DNA from: SZUA-430 sp040080835
GTDB lineage: Bacteria > Pseudomonadota > Alphaproteobacteria > Micropepsales > Micropepsaceae
Direction of reading: 5' to 3'
NCBI GenBank assembly: GCA_040080835.1
Contig: JBEBHP010000010.1
Span: 62,001-126,000 of the forward strand
Length of the DNA: 64,000 bases
Shown here: in pieces, positions 52,824-61,833 of the stretch
Position numbering within the stretch: the stretch's first letter is position 1
Layout of the letters: each line of letters starts with the position of its first letter
Notes under the pieces: generated by a model
Told to the model about the DNA's origin: nothing
Databases searched by the model: none
What the model saw: only the letters and a program-made list of their open reading frames with translations
Translations under genes and position numbers: made by a program

Positions 52824-53699
52824 CTACCACACGAGGCGACGCATTGCGCTTACGGCACGCAAGTGCCTTTCGCGCATGACGGCTTCAATCCTGTACGAAT
52901 CGGGACGGCCCGTCGCATCGGCGAGTTCGGATTCGTGGATGCCGCCGGTGATCAGGAGCGCGTCGATGCCTGCGTTCTTCGCGCCCAGTATGTCGGTCTT
53001 CAGGCCGTCACCGATGGCGAGCCACGTGGATCTTGGCAGCGCTGCGCCAGTGATTTCATTCAGTCGATCTGCGACGAAGTCATATACCGGCAGGTGCGGC
53101 TTGCCGAGGAAGGTGACGTTTCCTCCCTGTCTTGCATAATCTTCTGCGAGTGCGCCGGCGCAGTAGACCAACTGGTCGCCGCGCTGAACGACGAGGTCAG
53201 GATTGGCACAGAGGAATGGAGTCTTGCGCTTGAGCGCAGGCTGCCAATATGTCTTGTAGTCGTCCGGGCCTTCGATGTTGTCGTCGAAGGGGCCGGTGCA
53301 AACTATTGCCGATGCATCCTCCAGCTTTACGCGCGAAACATTCAGCCCTTCAAACAGTGTCAAGTCGCGATCGGGGCCGACGTGATGGATCCTGTAGGCG
53401 GAGCCTGTCGAGCGCTCGGCCAGCAGCTTGCGTGTCAGGTCGCCGGAGGTCACGATGGTATCGTAGGCGTCGGGCGGCACACCGAAGCCCTGCAACTGTT
53501 CGCGGATAGGCGCGCCTGGCCTTGGTGCGTTGGAAAGCAACAATACTGTGCCATGCGACTTTCGGAATGACTTCAGGCAATCGACAACACCCTCAAAGGC
53601 GTGACGGCCATTGTGAACGACACCCCAGATATCGCAAAGCAGAACCTGGTAACGCGGGGCCAGAGTGCGCAGGCCCTGGATGATCGGAACAGCTGACAT
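52824..53699 (-). CDS. HAD-superfamily hydrolase (TIGR01459-type)
   Basis: A 291-residue phosphatase of the NagD-like class IIA HAD group. LLCDIWGVVHNG carries the nucleophile Asp, LLSNAPRPG is motif II, and AIGDGLKTDILGAKNAGIDALLI is the magnesium motif. Substrate unknown; homologues are often annotated as sugar phosphatases. It is next to ribF in alphaproteobacteria, so a flavin-related phosphatase activity has been considered, which would be inference here. Confidence 0.88.
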   Translation of the reverse strand: MSAVPIIQGLRTLAPRYQVLLCDIWGVVHNGRHAFEGVVDCLKSFRKSHGTVLLLSNAPRPGAPIREQLQGFGVPPDAYDTIVTSGDLTRKLLAERSTGSAYRIHHVGPDRDLTLFEGLNVSRVKLEDASAIVCTGPFDDNIEGPDDYKTYWQPALKRKTPFLCANPDLVVQRGDQLVYCAGALAEDYARQGGNVTFLGKPHLPVYDFVADRLNEITGAALPRSTWLAIGDGLKTDILGAKNAGIDALLITGGIHESELADATGRPDSYRIEAVMRERHLRAVSAMRRLVW

Positions 53700-53749
53700 G
53701 AGCGCACGAAGTGACAGATCGGGGGCTGTTCGTCAACGAAGTGAGGGGC

Positions 53750-55045
53750 TCATGCAGCCCGACCACCTGTCGAGACCTGCTTCGGCCGCGGCGCCTGTCC
53801 TGGCTGTGGCTTTGGCGCGTTCGTCGGCAGACCCTGATCCTGAATGATATCGCGAATTGGCCTGGGCTCGCCAAACAGGAAACCCTGGCCATAATCGACG
53901 TGATAGTCGAGCACGCCCAGCACTTCCCGCTCGTATTCAACGCGATCGGCAATCAGATTCAGTCCATAGCGCATCAGCAGCTGTTTCAGGTCGGCCGGAT
54001 GAATGCGTGCGCCGGACTCTTCCGGATCGCCCAGCATGAGCGGCGCGGGCACCTTGATGAAACGTACCCGGCGGGAACGGGCCACGCTGAAGTCGATGTC
54101 GAGCGATGTCACGCGGTCAATCGACAGGGTGAAGCCGAGGTCGGCAAGCCTTGCGAGGTTCGTGCTTTCGATGGTGGTCAGCGTCTCAAACGTTTCCTGC
54201 GAGATCTCGAATACGAGCATGCCTGCGAGTTCGCGATTGGTCTCGAGGTAGTCGATGAACTGCGAGAAGAAACCACGATCCTGCAGCGTTTCGCGTGACA
54301 GGTTGTAGAAAACACCGATGTCCTTGTTGCGCTGGCTCCATGTCTGCATCGCCTGTACGCAGCGGAAGAGCAGCATGTTGTCGATGACCGACATCAGACC
54401 AGCGGGCTCGGCCACCTTTATGTATTGCGACGGCATGATGATCTTGCCGTCTTCGGTACGCAGGCGCGAAAGGGCCTCGTAGTAGCGGACGCGGCGCTGC
54501 GGCAGGCTGACGATCGGCTGCAAGTACAGTTCAACGCGATTGTCCTCGAGTGCACGACGGATGAGATCGATCATCGAGTCGCGCGTGTTTCCCGATGCCG
54601 CAGGCATGCGTTCGTTTCGAGGCGCACGCAGGAGAACTTCGTCAGAGGCGGGCTGGTACCCCTGGGCCCTGTCAGCCACACCCTCGGCAAGTCTCCGCAC
54701 CAGGGATTCAAGCACCTTCACTTCGGTAACGACCCGGTCATTGCGCGAGGCAATGCTGTCATCGACGTGCTGCTTGAGTTCGAGAAGCGCGCGCCTGGTC
54801 AGTTCGGCCTCGGAACGCATGGTCTCCTGGCTCTTGCTCAGATGCGTCAGCGAGGCTTCGTTGCGACCGTTCTCGGCAAGCTGGTTGAAGAGGTTGTCGC
54901 AATAGGCCGCGGTCATCGTGATGAAGCCCACGACCAGCAGGCCGCCGACGGCACCCGTCGCGCCGACGCGGTACAGGACCGCGGCGGTGACAATGCCGGC
55001 AATGCAGGCCACTCCGGGCACCACCAACTGATCGAGGCGGAGCAT
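53750..55045 (-). CDS. Degenerate EAL-domain protein (TipF-like)
   Basis: A 431-residue protein with two N-terminal helices (residues 7-50), a coiled-coil-rich stretch to about 120, and a C-terminal EAL domain. The EAL signature itself is present (YEALSR), as is FYNLSR, but the metal-loop DDFG reads DRVT, the KxD motif reads KVPA, and the late glutamate is replaced in ADRVEYE. c-di-GMP hydrolysis is therefore unlikely. Architecture and neighbourhood resemble TipF, a c-di-GMP receptor for flagellar assembly in Caulobacter. That identity is inferred. Confidence 0.82.
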   Translation of the reverse strand: MLRLDQLVVPGVACIAGIVTAAVLYRVGATGAVGGLLVVGFITMTAAYCDNLFNQLAENGRNEASLTHLSKSQETMRSEAELTRRALLELKQHVDDSIASRNDRVVTEVKVLESLVRRLAEGVADRAQGYQPASDEVLLRAPRNERMPAASGNTRDSMIDLIRRALEDNRVELYLQPIVSLPQRRVRYYEALSRLRTEDGKIIMPSQYIKVAEPAGLMSVIDNMLLFRCVQAMQTWSQRNKDIGVFYNLSRETLQDRGFFSQFIDYLETNRELAGMLVFEISQETFETLTTIESTNLARLADLGFTLSIDRVTSLDIDFSVARSRRVRFIKVPAPLMLGDPEESGARIHPADLKQLLMRYGLNLIADRVEYEREVLGVLDYHVDYGQGFLFGEPRPIRDIIQDQGLPTNAPKPQPGQAPRPKQVSTGGRAA

Positions 55046-55130
55046 TCAACCACCCATAGTTCGACTGATTCTAACTATTGGCAGTGTCTGGTCCGAAGGG
55101 TTTATAAGGTCTTAACCAGTGGAGATACAC

Positions 55131-55613
55131 ATGACCAACGCACACTCGTTCTCTTTCACTTCCATTGACGGAAAGCCGGTTTCACTGTCGCAGTTCAAAG
55201 GCAAGGCTGTGCTTGTCGTGAACACGGCCAGCGCCTGCGGACTGACCCCGCAATACAAGGGACTTGAAGCGCTGTGGCAGGCTTACAAGGACAAGGGACT
55301 TGTTGTGCTGGGCGTCCCGTCGAATGATTTCGGTGCGCAGGAGCCCGGAACCGAGGGTGAGATCAAGACCTTCTGCGAGACACACTTCGGCGTCGATTTC
55401 CCGATGACGAGCAAGGTGGCCGTGATCGGCGGCGCGGCTCACCCGTTCTACCAGTGGGCGGCGAAGGAACTGGGTGAAGGTGGCGCGCCCAAATGGAACT
55501 TCCACAAGTACCTGATCGGCAAGGATGGCGCGCTTGCGGGGACGTTTGGTTCGCGGACGGAGCCGGAGGCGGCGGAGGTGAAGACGGCGATCGAGGGTGC
55601 GCTGAAGGGGTAA
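55131..55613 (+). CDS. Glutathione peroxidase family protein
   Basis: A 160-residue thioredoxin-fold peroxidase. The catalytic Cys is in NTASACGLTPQY (replacing selenocysteine), the Gln in FGAQEPG, and the Trp-Asn pair in PKWNFHKYLI. Most bacterial members use thioredoxin to reduce peroxides. GGAG six bases before ATG 55131 fixes the start. It is a single gene, divergent from the TipF-like gene. Confidence 0.92.
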   Translation: MTNAHSFSFTSIDGKPVSLSQFKGKAVLVVNTASACGLTPQYKGLEALWQAYKDKGLVVLGVPSNDFGAQEPGTEGEIKTFCETHFGVDFPMTSKVAVIGGAAHPFYQWAAKELGEGGAPKWNFHKYLIGKDGALAGTFGSRTEPEAAEVKTAIEGALKG

Positions 55614-55639
55614 AAGATATCTCACGCGAAGACGCGAAG

Positions 55640-55830
55640 AAAAAGGGTTCACGCGAAAACGCGAAAAGAAATAAAGCGCGAATAGAGGTTGAGATTTCTG
55701 GCTCAGCGCACAATCAATTGAAGGATAGGCGCGCTTTTCGCGCCTGAAGCGTGTGTTCGCGATTGCGCTGCCAGGTAAGACTCTTTTGCGTTTTTTCATT
55801 CTGTTAGCGTTTTCGCGTGAACCCTTTTTT
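55640..55830. repeat. Element with 23-bp terminal inverted repeats
   Basis: AAAAAGGGTTCACGCGAAAA with following CGC at 55640-55662 is matched in inverse by GCGTTTTCGCGTGAACCC with a T run from 55807. The 144-base centre holds further GCGCGAAAAGC-like half palindromes. A related CACGCGAAGACGCGAAG lies just outside at 55623. It fills the gap between the convergent peroxidase and amidase genes and looks like a small non-autonomous repeat; the T run could also end transcription. Confidence 0.6.
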
Positions 55831-55886
55831 TTCGGGGCTTCGCGGCTTGGCATGAGATCACTTTCTATGCTGGCGCCTCGCCTCCA

Positions 55887-57314
55887 CTAAAGCGGCGGGT
55901 AGCGGTCTTTCCAGGGACGGGCCTGTTCGAGCTGGGCGGCGAGACGGAAGAGAGTGGCTTCATCGCCGAAGCGGGTCGTGAACATCGTGCCGATGGGCAA
56001 GCCATTTGCATTCCAGTGCAGTGGGATGTTTGCCGAAGGCTGGCCTGTCAGGTTGTAGATGCCGGTGTAGGGGATGAACGCGATCATCTCGCGAAACATT
56101 GACTGCAGGTCCTCGCGCTCCATGTTCAGCACGCCAATCGGCAGGGGCTCGCGTGTTGCGGTCGGCTGAAGGATGACGTCATAGCCCAACATGAATTCGG
56201 CGACACTGCGGCCGACGAGATGAAGCGTGTTCATCGCACGGGCGTACTGGCTTGAGTCTGTCTTGCGCGCGTTCTCCAATCGAAACCAGGTTGCGCGTTC
56301 CACATCTTCCGGCCGCGCCTTTCGACCCAGAGCTTCGGCAGCTTCGTCCACGGCGAAGGCAACGTTGGCGCTGATAACCACGCCCTGGGCTGCCATGATT
56401 TCCATGCCGTTCAGTTGCGGTGCTGCTTCCTCGACGATGTGACCGAGCCTCTCGCACAATTTCGCGGCGTCGCGCACTGCTGCAATTGCATCCGCATGAA
56501 CGGGCGCGTCAATTGGCGGCTTGGTTGAGAAGGCGATGCGCAAACGACCCGGGGCAGCGCCCACTTCCTCGAGAAACGGGCGCGCCTGATGCGGCGCCGC
56601 GTAGGGGTCGCCGGGTGCTGCACCAGCTGTTGCGTCAAGGAAGGCCGCGCTGTCGCGGACGCTTCGCGAAACCACATGGCCGATCGAAGCGCCGCCCCAG
56701 CCTTCGCCGCGCCTGGGTCCGGCCGGGGTCCGCGCGCGGGTGGGCTTCAATCCGAAGAGGCCGCAACAGGATGCGGGAATGCGAATTGAACCTCCGCCGT
56801 CCGTCGCGTGCGCGACCGGCAATATGCCGGCTGAGACGGCGGCCGCAGCACCCCCGCTCGATCCGCCGGCGATGTGACCCAGGTTCCACGGGTTGCGAGT
56901 TGCGCCGTGCATGCGTGATTCAGAGGACGGGCTCAGCCCAAGCTCGGGTGAGTGTGTCTTGCCGAAGATCACCAGGCCTGCCTTTTTGCATCGCTCGACA
57001 TAGGTCGTGTCTGCGGCGGCAACGGCTTCGCGCGTGAGGTTCAGGCTTCCCGTCGTCACTGTGCCTTTCAACGCTGCGCCCAAATCCTTGAGCAGATAGG
57101 GCACGCCTGAAAGCGGCCCTGCTGGCAGCCCATCGCTAATGGACTTTCGGCCGATGGCTTCATGGTCAAGCACAATGGCATTGATCTTCCCATTCACCTC
57201 GCGCGAGCGAGCGAGCGCCGCGTCAAGCAATTCTCCAGCTGTCGCCTGTTTTTTTCGAACCAGTTCTGCAAGTGCGAGCGCGTCATGTTTGCGGTATTCG
57301 CTGAATCCTGCCAT
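55887..57314 (-). CDS. Amidase (amidase-signature family)
   Basis: A 475-residue enzyme with the catalytic Lys in YLLKDLGA, the Gly/Ser-rich core GGSSGGAAAAVSAG, and the nucleophile Ser in DGGGSIRIPASCCGLFGLKP. These hydrolyse carboxamides or act as aryl amidases; GatA-like transamidation is unlikely because gatB and gatC are not adjacent. ATG 57314 is preferred to the in-frame ATG at 57347. A second amidase lies at the right edge. Confidence 0.9.
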   Translation of the reverse strand: MAGFSEYRKHDALALAELVRKKQATAGELLDAALARSREVNGKINAIVLDHEAIGRKSISDGLPAGPLSGVPYLLKDLGAALKGTVTTGSLNLTREAVAAADTTYVERCKKAGLVIFGKTHSPELGLSPSSESRMHGATRNPWNLGHIAGGSSGGAAAAVSAGILPVAHATDGGGSIRIPASCCGLFGLKPTRARTPAGPRRGEGWGGASIGHVVSRSVRDSAAFLDATAGAAPGDPYAAPHQARPFLEEVGAAPGRLRIAFSTKPPIDAPVHADAIAAVRDAAKLCERLGHIVEEAAPQLNGMEIMAAQGVVISANVAFAVDEAAEALGRKARPEDVERATWFRLENARKTDSSQYARAMNTLHLVGRSVAEFMLGYDVILQPTATREPLPIGVLNMEREDLQSMFREMIAFIPYTGIYNLTGQPSANIPLHWNANGLPIGTMFTTRFGDEATLFRLAAQLEQARPWKDRYPPL

Positions 57315-57419
57315 GGACTTTCTCTCTCGCAACCAAATGATGTTCAAATTCGTTCATATGCGATACTCTCTGGTGGCGCTAGGGGGCGAACGCGGGCGTT
57401 CAACTTCAGGAGAATAATC

Positions 57420-57767
57420 ATGCGCATCTTCATGATCGGGATCTTGTGTCTGGTTGCGGGCGCGGCATTTGCCGCCTCAGCCGGACCCGGCGCATTTCCC
57501 CGCGACGCGGATTCACTGCGGACCCTGGACAACCAGCAACTGAGGATCGTACGCCGCGCCGGCGCGCTTTGCTGGCATTCAGGCGAGGGCGGGTTTGGCG
57601 GCCAGGGCATTGTTGGTCGCGCCTGCGTGATCAATGGAACCGAAGGCGCAATCGCGAGCCTGAAGGATCCGGTGCTGAAGGCCTATAGCGACGCACTGCC
57701 AATGCACGTGCGCTATGATGAATTCCGTCCCGCCTTCTATTGGCAGCGCCTGGTAATCCATCAATAG
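57420..57767 (+). CDS. Hypothetical exported protein
   Basis: A 115-residue protein with a signal peptide (RIFMIGILCLVAGAAFA). The mature part contains two cysteines (ALCWHSGEGGFG, GRACVINGTEG) that could form a disulfide, and a C-terminal aromatic segment (FRPAFYWQRLVIHQ). AGGAGAATAATC before ATG 57420 is a clear ribosome binding site. I do not recognise the family. It is a single gene followed by a terminator. Confidence 0.7.
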   Translation: MRIFMIGILCLVAGAAFAASAGPGAFPRDADSLRTLDNQQLRIVRRAGALCWHSGEGGFGGQGIVGRACVINGTEGAIASLKDPVLKAYSDALPMHVRYDEFRPAFYWQRLVIHQ

Positions 57768-57770
57768 AAA

Positions 57771-57796
57771 GGCGCGCTGAAAGACTCCAGCGCGCC
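57771..57796. terminator. Intrinsic terminator between convergent genes
   Basis: GGCGCGCTG and CAGCGCGCC form a 9-bp stem with an 8-base loop, followed by CTCTTCTT. It lies between the exported protein and the outer-membrane barrel gene. Confidence 0.65.
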
Positions 57797-57820
57797 CTCT
57801 TCTTCGATCTGTCCCTGCAG

Positions 57821-58501
57821 TCAGGGAGAGGGGGACAGGTCGAAGCGCAGTCCGATCGTCAGCGTGTGCTCGCTCAGACTGTCGTAGGTGCTGTTGTGCA
57901 ACCGCGCCAGCGCGTCCGTTTCCGTGATGTCCGGACCGTTGGCGTTGAAATAGCGATAGTTCAAAACAAGATCGAGGCCAGGTTTCAATTCATGGCTGAT
58001 GCCGGCCATCAACTGCCAGGCCATCACGTAGTCGTCGCCGTCCAGTGTCGGCACGTGCAGACTGTCGGTGACAGATACACTGTCACCGCCAATGCCTGCA
58101 CCGAGAGAGAGATTGCAGTCAGAGCCAATGTCGAAGTCGCGAATGATGTTTATCATTTGCGAGAAGTGCTCCATGTCACCCGTTCCCAGGAAGCCAGGCG
58201 GACCGGTGAAGGAATCGAAGTCGTTCTTTCGCAAGCCCAACTCAAGCTCCACCCGCCATTGCGGCCAAGCATAACCGACCGTCGCCATGCCACCCCAGCC
58301 GGTGTCAAAGCTTGCGCCTGATGACGGCCAGCCACCTCCAAAAACCGGATCTGTTGTGTCGACTTCCATGTCAGCATCCGCTGACCAGTTGGCACCGGCT
58401 TCGATGCCGGCATACCATTTGCTCATGTGCCCCGCGTCCGCAGCAGGGGAGAGCGCGAACAGTCCAATAGCAGTTGATAGCACCAAAGTGCGTTTGAGCA
58501 T
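57821..58501 (-). CDS. Outer-membrane beta-barrel protein (OmpA/OmpW-like 8-strand type)
   Basis: A 226-residue protein with signal peptide (KRTLVLSTAIGLFALSPAADA). The mature part shows alternating strands: KWYAGIEAGANWSADAD, WRVELELGLRKNDFDSF, AWQLMAGISHELKPGLDLVLNYRYF and the final strand HTLTIGLRFDL, ending in an aromatic-containing barrel terminus. It is a typical porin-like surface barrel of alphaproteobacteria. AGGAAATC precedes ATG 58501. Function unknown. Confidence 0.85.
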   Translation of the reverse strand: MLKRTLVLSTAIGLFALSPAADAGHMSKWYAGIEAGANWSADADMEVDTTDPVFGGGWPSSGASFDTGWGGMATVGYAWPQWRVELELGLRKNDFDSFTGPPGFLGTGDMEHFSQMINIIRDFDIGSDCNLSLGAGIGGDSVSVTDSLHVPTLDGDDYVMAWQLMAGISHELKPGLDLVLNYRYFNANGPDITETDALARLHNSTYDSLSEHTLTIGLRFDLSPSP

Positions 58502-58742
58502 GATTTCCTCCCATTCGGCCTGCCGGCGTGGCCCCAACCACTTTGCCGGCACCCATCCAGTCCAATCGGGACCGAATGAAATCGTACGCCTCGAACGACA
58601 AGTGCTCCATTCAATTTGAAATCAAGTCGACATGTTGTGATCGCTGCAGTGCGAAAATTCTCCAAACAGGAGAGTGCGCATCTCCCCGGTTCGCCGTTTG
58701 CGTCCATTTTCACAAGCTGCACGTGGCATATCGCATTGCAAA

Positions 58743-58772
58743 CAAAAACGCCGCCGGATTTCTCCGGCGGCG
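58743..58772 (-). terminator. Intrinsic terminator of the OmpA-family lipoprotein gene
   Basis: CGCCGCCGGA and TCCGGCGGCG form a 10-bp stem with a 4-base loop, followed on the minus strand by TTTTTGTTTG. It lies about 25 bases after the stop codon. Confidence 0.85.
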
Positions 58773-58797
58773 CCTGGTTTCAATTCAGTCCGGTCGA

Positions 58798-59463
58798 TTA
58801 TGACGTGAGCGGAATGATCTGGATTTCAACGCGACGGTTGCGCGCGCGGCCACCGGCTGTTGCGTTGGTGGCGATCGGATGAGCCTCACCGAAGCCCTGC
58901 ACGTACATGCGCTGTGGCATCACGCCGTTCTGCTGGAGAACGTATGCGACGGAATTTGCACGACGCTGCGACAGGTCACGATTGTAGTTGTCGTTGCCGG
59001 TTGAGTCCGTATGACCGGAGACTTCGATCGTTGTCTTGTTGAATTCGTTCAGCACTTCGCCGACTGCCGCGAGCGTGTTGTAGAATGCGGGATTGACCTG
59101 GTCACCATCGACCGGGAACGTGATGTCGCTTGCCATCTCGAGAATGATGTTGTCGCCCTGGCGACGCACCTTTACCCCTGCACCACGCAGACGTTCCCGC
59201 AGGCGGGCTTCTTCATTGTCCATGTAGTTGCCAATGCCAGCGCCCACGAGAGCACCAACGCCTGCACCGATGAGCGCGTTGCGAGAAGCCTGCTTGCCGC
59301 TTGAGGTGTTGGTCAGGGCTCCGATTGCAGCGCCGCCGAGGGCGCCGAAGATCGCGCCGCGCGTCGCGTGGCTGGTCTTTTGTTCGCCGGTGTACGGGTC
59401 CTGAGTCTGGCACGCACCGAGAAAGAGCGCCGCGGCTATCGCGACAGCCATGAATTTATGCAT
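58798..59463 (-). CDS. OmpA-family peptidoglycan-binding lipoprotein (YiaD-like)
   Basis: A 221-residue lipoprotein with lipobox LGAC (Cys at residue 18), a Gly-rich membrane-inserting segment (two GAIFGALGGAAIGA-type repeats, residues 36-80) and a C-terminal OmpA domain. The domain has VSGHTDSTGNDNYN, LSQRRANSVAYVL and the Asp/Arg pair for diaminopimelate binding, ending in NRRVEIQI. It links the outer membrane to peptidoglycan. ATG 59463 follows AAAGGATTATCAAA. Confidence 0.92.
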   Translation of the reverse strand: MHKFMAVAIAAALFLGACQTQDPYTGEQKTSHATRGAIFGALGGAAIGALTNTSSGKQASRNALIGAGVGALVGAGIGNYMDNEEARLRERLRGAGVKVRRQGDNIILEMASDITFPVDGDQVNPAFYNTLAAVGEVLNEFNKTTIEVSGHTDSTGNDNYNRDLSQRRANSVAYVLQQNGVMPQRMYVQGFGEAHPIATNATAGGRARNRRVEIQIIPLTS

Positions 59464-59681
59464 TTTGATAATCCTTTGTTTAAGAGGCCCGTGCGGTCTC
59501 TGAAAGCTCGGGGTCCTGCGGGTTGATAATCCGAAGACAGCTGAAAACGCAAGTCGAGGACACCGCTTTCAGCGGAGACTCAAGTGACAATGTGGAAAAG
59601 TGCAGGAAGCTTGACGAATGTCACAACATGCATTCACTGGAAACCGGCATAACTCAATCGTTCGGCGCAAGGGGTCTATTC

Positions 59682-60452
59682 ATGCAACTTTTCGATCTGA
59701 CTGGCAAAGTGGCGGTCGTTACCGGGTCAACAAAGGGGATCGGGGAAGCGATCGCACACCGGCTGGCGGAGCACGGTGCAAAAGTTGTTGTCTCAAGCCG
59801 CAAGGCCGACGCGTGCGATAAGGTGACGGGAGAGATCAACGCGAGGTGGGGCAAGGGAAAAGAAGTCGCTCATGCCGTTCCCTGCAACATCAATCTTCGC
59901 GAACAGCTCGAACAGCTTGTGGCAAAGACCCGTGATAAATGGGGCAAGATCGACATCCTGGTCTGCAATGCCGCCGTGAACCCCGTATTCGGATCGATGT
60001 CGAAGATTTCAGACGAAGCTTTCGACAAGATCATGGGTTCGAATGTTCGATCCAACCATCAGTTGTGTAATCTTGTCATACCCGAAATGGTTGAGCGCAA
60101 GGATGGAAGCATCATCATCGTGTCGTCAATCGGCGGATTGCGCGGCTCGCCGGTGCTCGGGGCCTATTGCATTTCCAAGGCTGCGGACTTCCAGCTCGCA
60201 CGCAACATCGCGGTGGAGTACGGCGTCCACAATGTCCGGGCAAACTGTATCGCTCCTGGCCTGATCAAGACTGACTTTGCGAAGGCGCTGTGGGACAATC
60301 CGGCAATTCTGGAGCGCTCTACGTCGAGTTCACCGCTCAAGCGGATCGGAGAACCGGACGAAATCGCAGGCGCTGCCGTGTTCCTGTCATCCAAGGCTGC
60401 GGCCTTTATGACGGGGCAAACAATTGTTGTCGACGGGGGCGCTACAATCTAG
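59682..60452 (+). CDS. Short-chain dehydrogenase/reductase
   Basis: A 256-residue NAD(P)-dependent oxidoreductase. TGSTKGIGEAIA is the dinucleotide motif, CNAAVNP the central one, VSSIGG holds the catalytic Ser, and YCISK the Tyr and Lys. IGEPDEIAGAAVFLSS and IVVDGGATI complete the classical fold. AAGGGG before ATG 59682 supports the start. The substrate is unknown; the family resemblance is to the DHRS4-like group. Confidence 0.9.
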   Translation: MQLFDLTGKVAVVTGSTKGIGEAIAHRLAEHGAKVVVSSRKADACDKVTGEINARWGKGKEVAHAVPCNINLREQLEQLVAKTRDKWGKIDILVCNAAVNPVFGSMSKISDEAFDKIMGSNVRSNHQLCNLVIPEMVERKDGSIIIVSSIGGLRGSPVLGAYCISKAADFQLARNIAVEYGVHNVRANCIAPGLIKTDFAKALWDNPAILERSTSSSPLKRIGEPDEIAGAAVFLSSKAAAFMTGQTIVVDGGATI

Positions 60453-60542
60453 GGACTGCATGTTAATACATTTCATTCATGTGCCGTTCATCGAAAACTA
60501 CGCTCCATACATGGGAAAATGTTGATGGCGACGAGGAGTGGT

Positions 60543-61277
60543 ATGAACTCGACTGTTGAGCCGTTGCGTGGTGAGCAAACACTTGCTGGCAGCAAGATGC
60601 TTGCACCGATGGACAGGGCTGCCATCACACGGCTGGAAACGCTGTGCCAATGGAAGACCGTTCACGAAGGCGAACCCATTGTCACGCGAGACTCCGATTC
60701 GCGCGATGTGTTCTTCGTCGTGAAGGGCCGTTGCCGCATTGTTAACTATTCTCCCTCCGGGCGTGAAGTTGCGTATGCGATTGCAGGGCCTGGAGAATAT
60801 TTTGGCGAGATGGCGGCCATAGACGGGCTTCCGCGGTCGGCAACGGTCGTGGCACTGGAGGACTGCGTCCTTGCATCGATCTCACCTCAGATCTTTCGCG
60901 ATGTGGTTGAACAGCACCCAAAGGTCAGCTTTGTGCTCATGGAAAAGCTGGTTCGCATCGTACGCACCAGTGACGATCGCATCATGGACCTCGCGACGCT
61001 GTCGGCCTATCAGCGCGTCTACTCCGAACTCCTCAAGCTCATGAAACCAGACCCGGTGCGTGCGGGTTCGTGGCTGATCTATCCGCTGCCGACGCAGGCG
61101 CAGATCGCGGCGCAAGCCTCGACCACACGCGAGACCGTCGCGCGTGTGCTGTCACATCTTTCCGGCGACGGTATTGCAGAACGCAAATCCAAGACGCTCT
61201 ACGTGCGTCAGGTCGAGCGGCTCAAGCAGCTCTGCGAAAAAGCGACGGCGCATACGGCGAAAGTGGACGAGGTCTAG
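60543..61277 (+). CDS. Crp/Fnr-family transcription regulator
   Basis: A 244-residue regulator with an N-terminal cyclic-nucleotide-binding fold (SRDVFFVVKGRCRIV, GPGEYFGEMAAIDGLPRSATVVAL) and a C-terminal winged helix (TQAQIAAQASTTRETVARVLSHL). The phosphate-binding block keeps GE at the FGEMAAIDG position and RSA at PRSATV, so nucleotide binding is possible. No Fe-S cysteines of Fnr are seen. GAGGAG upstream of ATG 60543 fixes the start; an ATG at 60519 is less likely. Confidence 0.9.
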   Translation: MNSTVEPLRGEQTLAGSKMLAPMDRAAITRLETLCQWKTVHEGEPIVTRDSDSRDVFFVVKGRCRIVNYSPSGREVAYAIAGPGEYFGEMAAIDGLPRSATVVALEDCVLASISPQIFRDVVEQHPKVSFVLMEKLVRIVRTSDDRIMDLATLSAYQRVYSELLKLMKPDPVRAGSWLIYPLPTQAQIAAQASTTRETVARVLSHLSGDGIAERKSKTLYVRQVERLKQLCEKATAHTAKVDEV

Positions 61278-61383
61278 CTGCAGGCGTTCCTGCCAGCCGC
61301 TTGGGGACATGGTGAAACAGGGGCTTCCACTGTAGATTGGCGCCTCATGCTTCGTTTCACCCCGGCACCGGAAGGCCACCATC

Positions 61384-61821
61384 ATGGAATCCGCCCCCTC
61401 ACCTGACGTGTTGACAAGTTTCTTCACCGGCCTCGGCTCGGCGATGGTCGAAGGCCTCAGGGGCCTTTTCCTGCTGATGCTTTCGTCCTTCGCAGCGTCG
61501 CCGGCGATTTCGTCGATGATGCTTGTCCCGCTGTCGAGGCGCTGGCCACGCCTTCAGAACTCTCCCTTGCTGGCTGGACTGTCGGGCGCGGTCCTGACGT
61601 TTGTCGCGATCTACGTAATCATTGCATTTTTCGCGGCACTGGATGGCGTTGCCTACGACCTGAATTCGACCTCGGTGATATTTCCCTATGCAGCGGCCGT
61701 CATCATCGCGGTGGCAGTCTGGGTTCAGTACAGGCACCGCTCGACGTTCAACATTTCGCGTGCTGCAGGGCTTGGCGCTGCCGTGATGGTTCCCGTCATC
61801 ATCATGCTCGCCGGGCCATAG
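61384..61821 (+). CDS. Hypothetical membrane protein
   Basis: A 145-residue protein with four hydrophobic segments (about residues 22-50, 62-84, 95-112 and 127-143) and few charged residues. GGAAGG lies 9 bases before the ATG. I do not recognise the family. It is 12 bases upstream of the VOC protein gene, so they are probably co-transcribed. Confidence 0.6.
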   Translation: MESAPSPDVLTSFFTGLGSAMVEGLRGLFLLMLSSFAASPAISSMMLVPLSRRWPRLQNSPLLAGLSGAVLTFVAIYVIIAFFAALDGVAYDLNSTSVIFPYAAAVIIAVAVWVQYRHRSTFNISRAAGLGAAVMVPVIIMLAGP

Positions 61822-61833
61822 GCGTCAAACACA

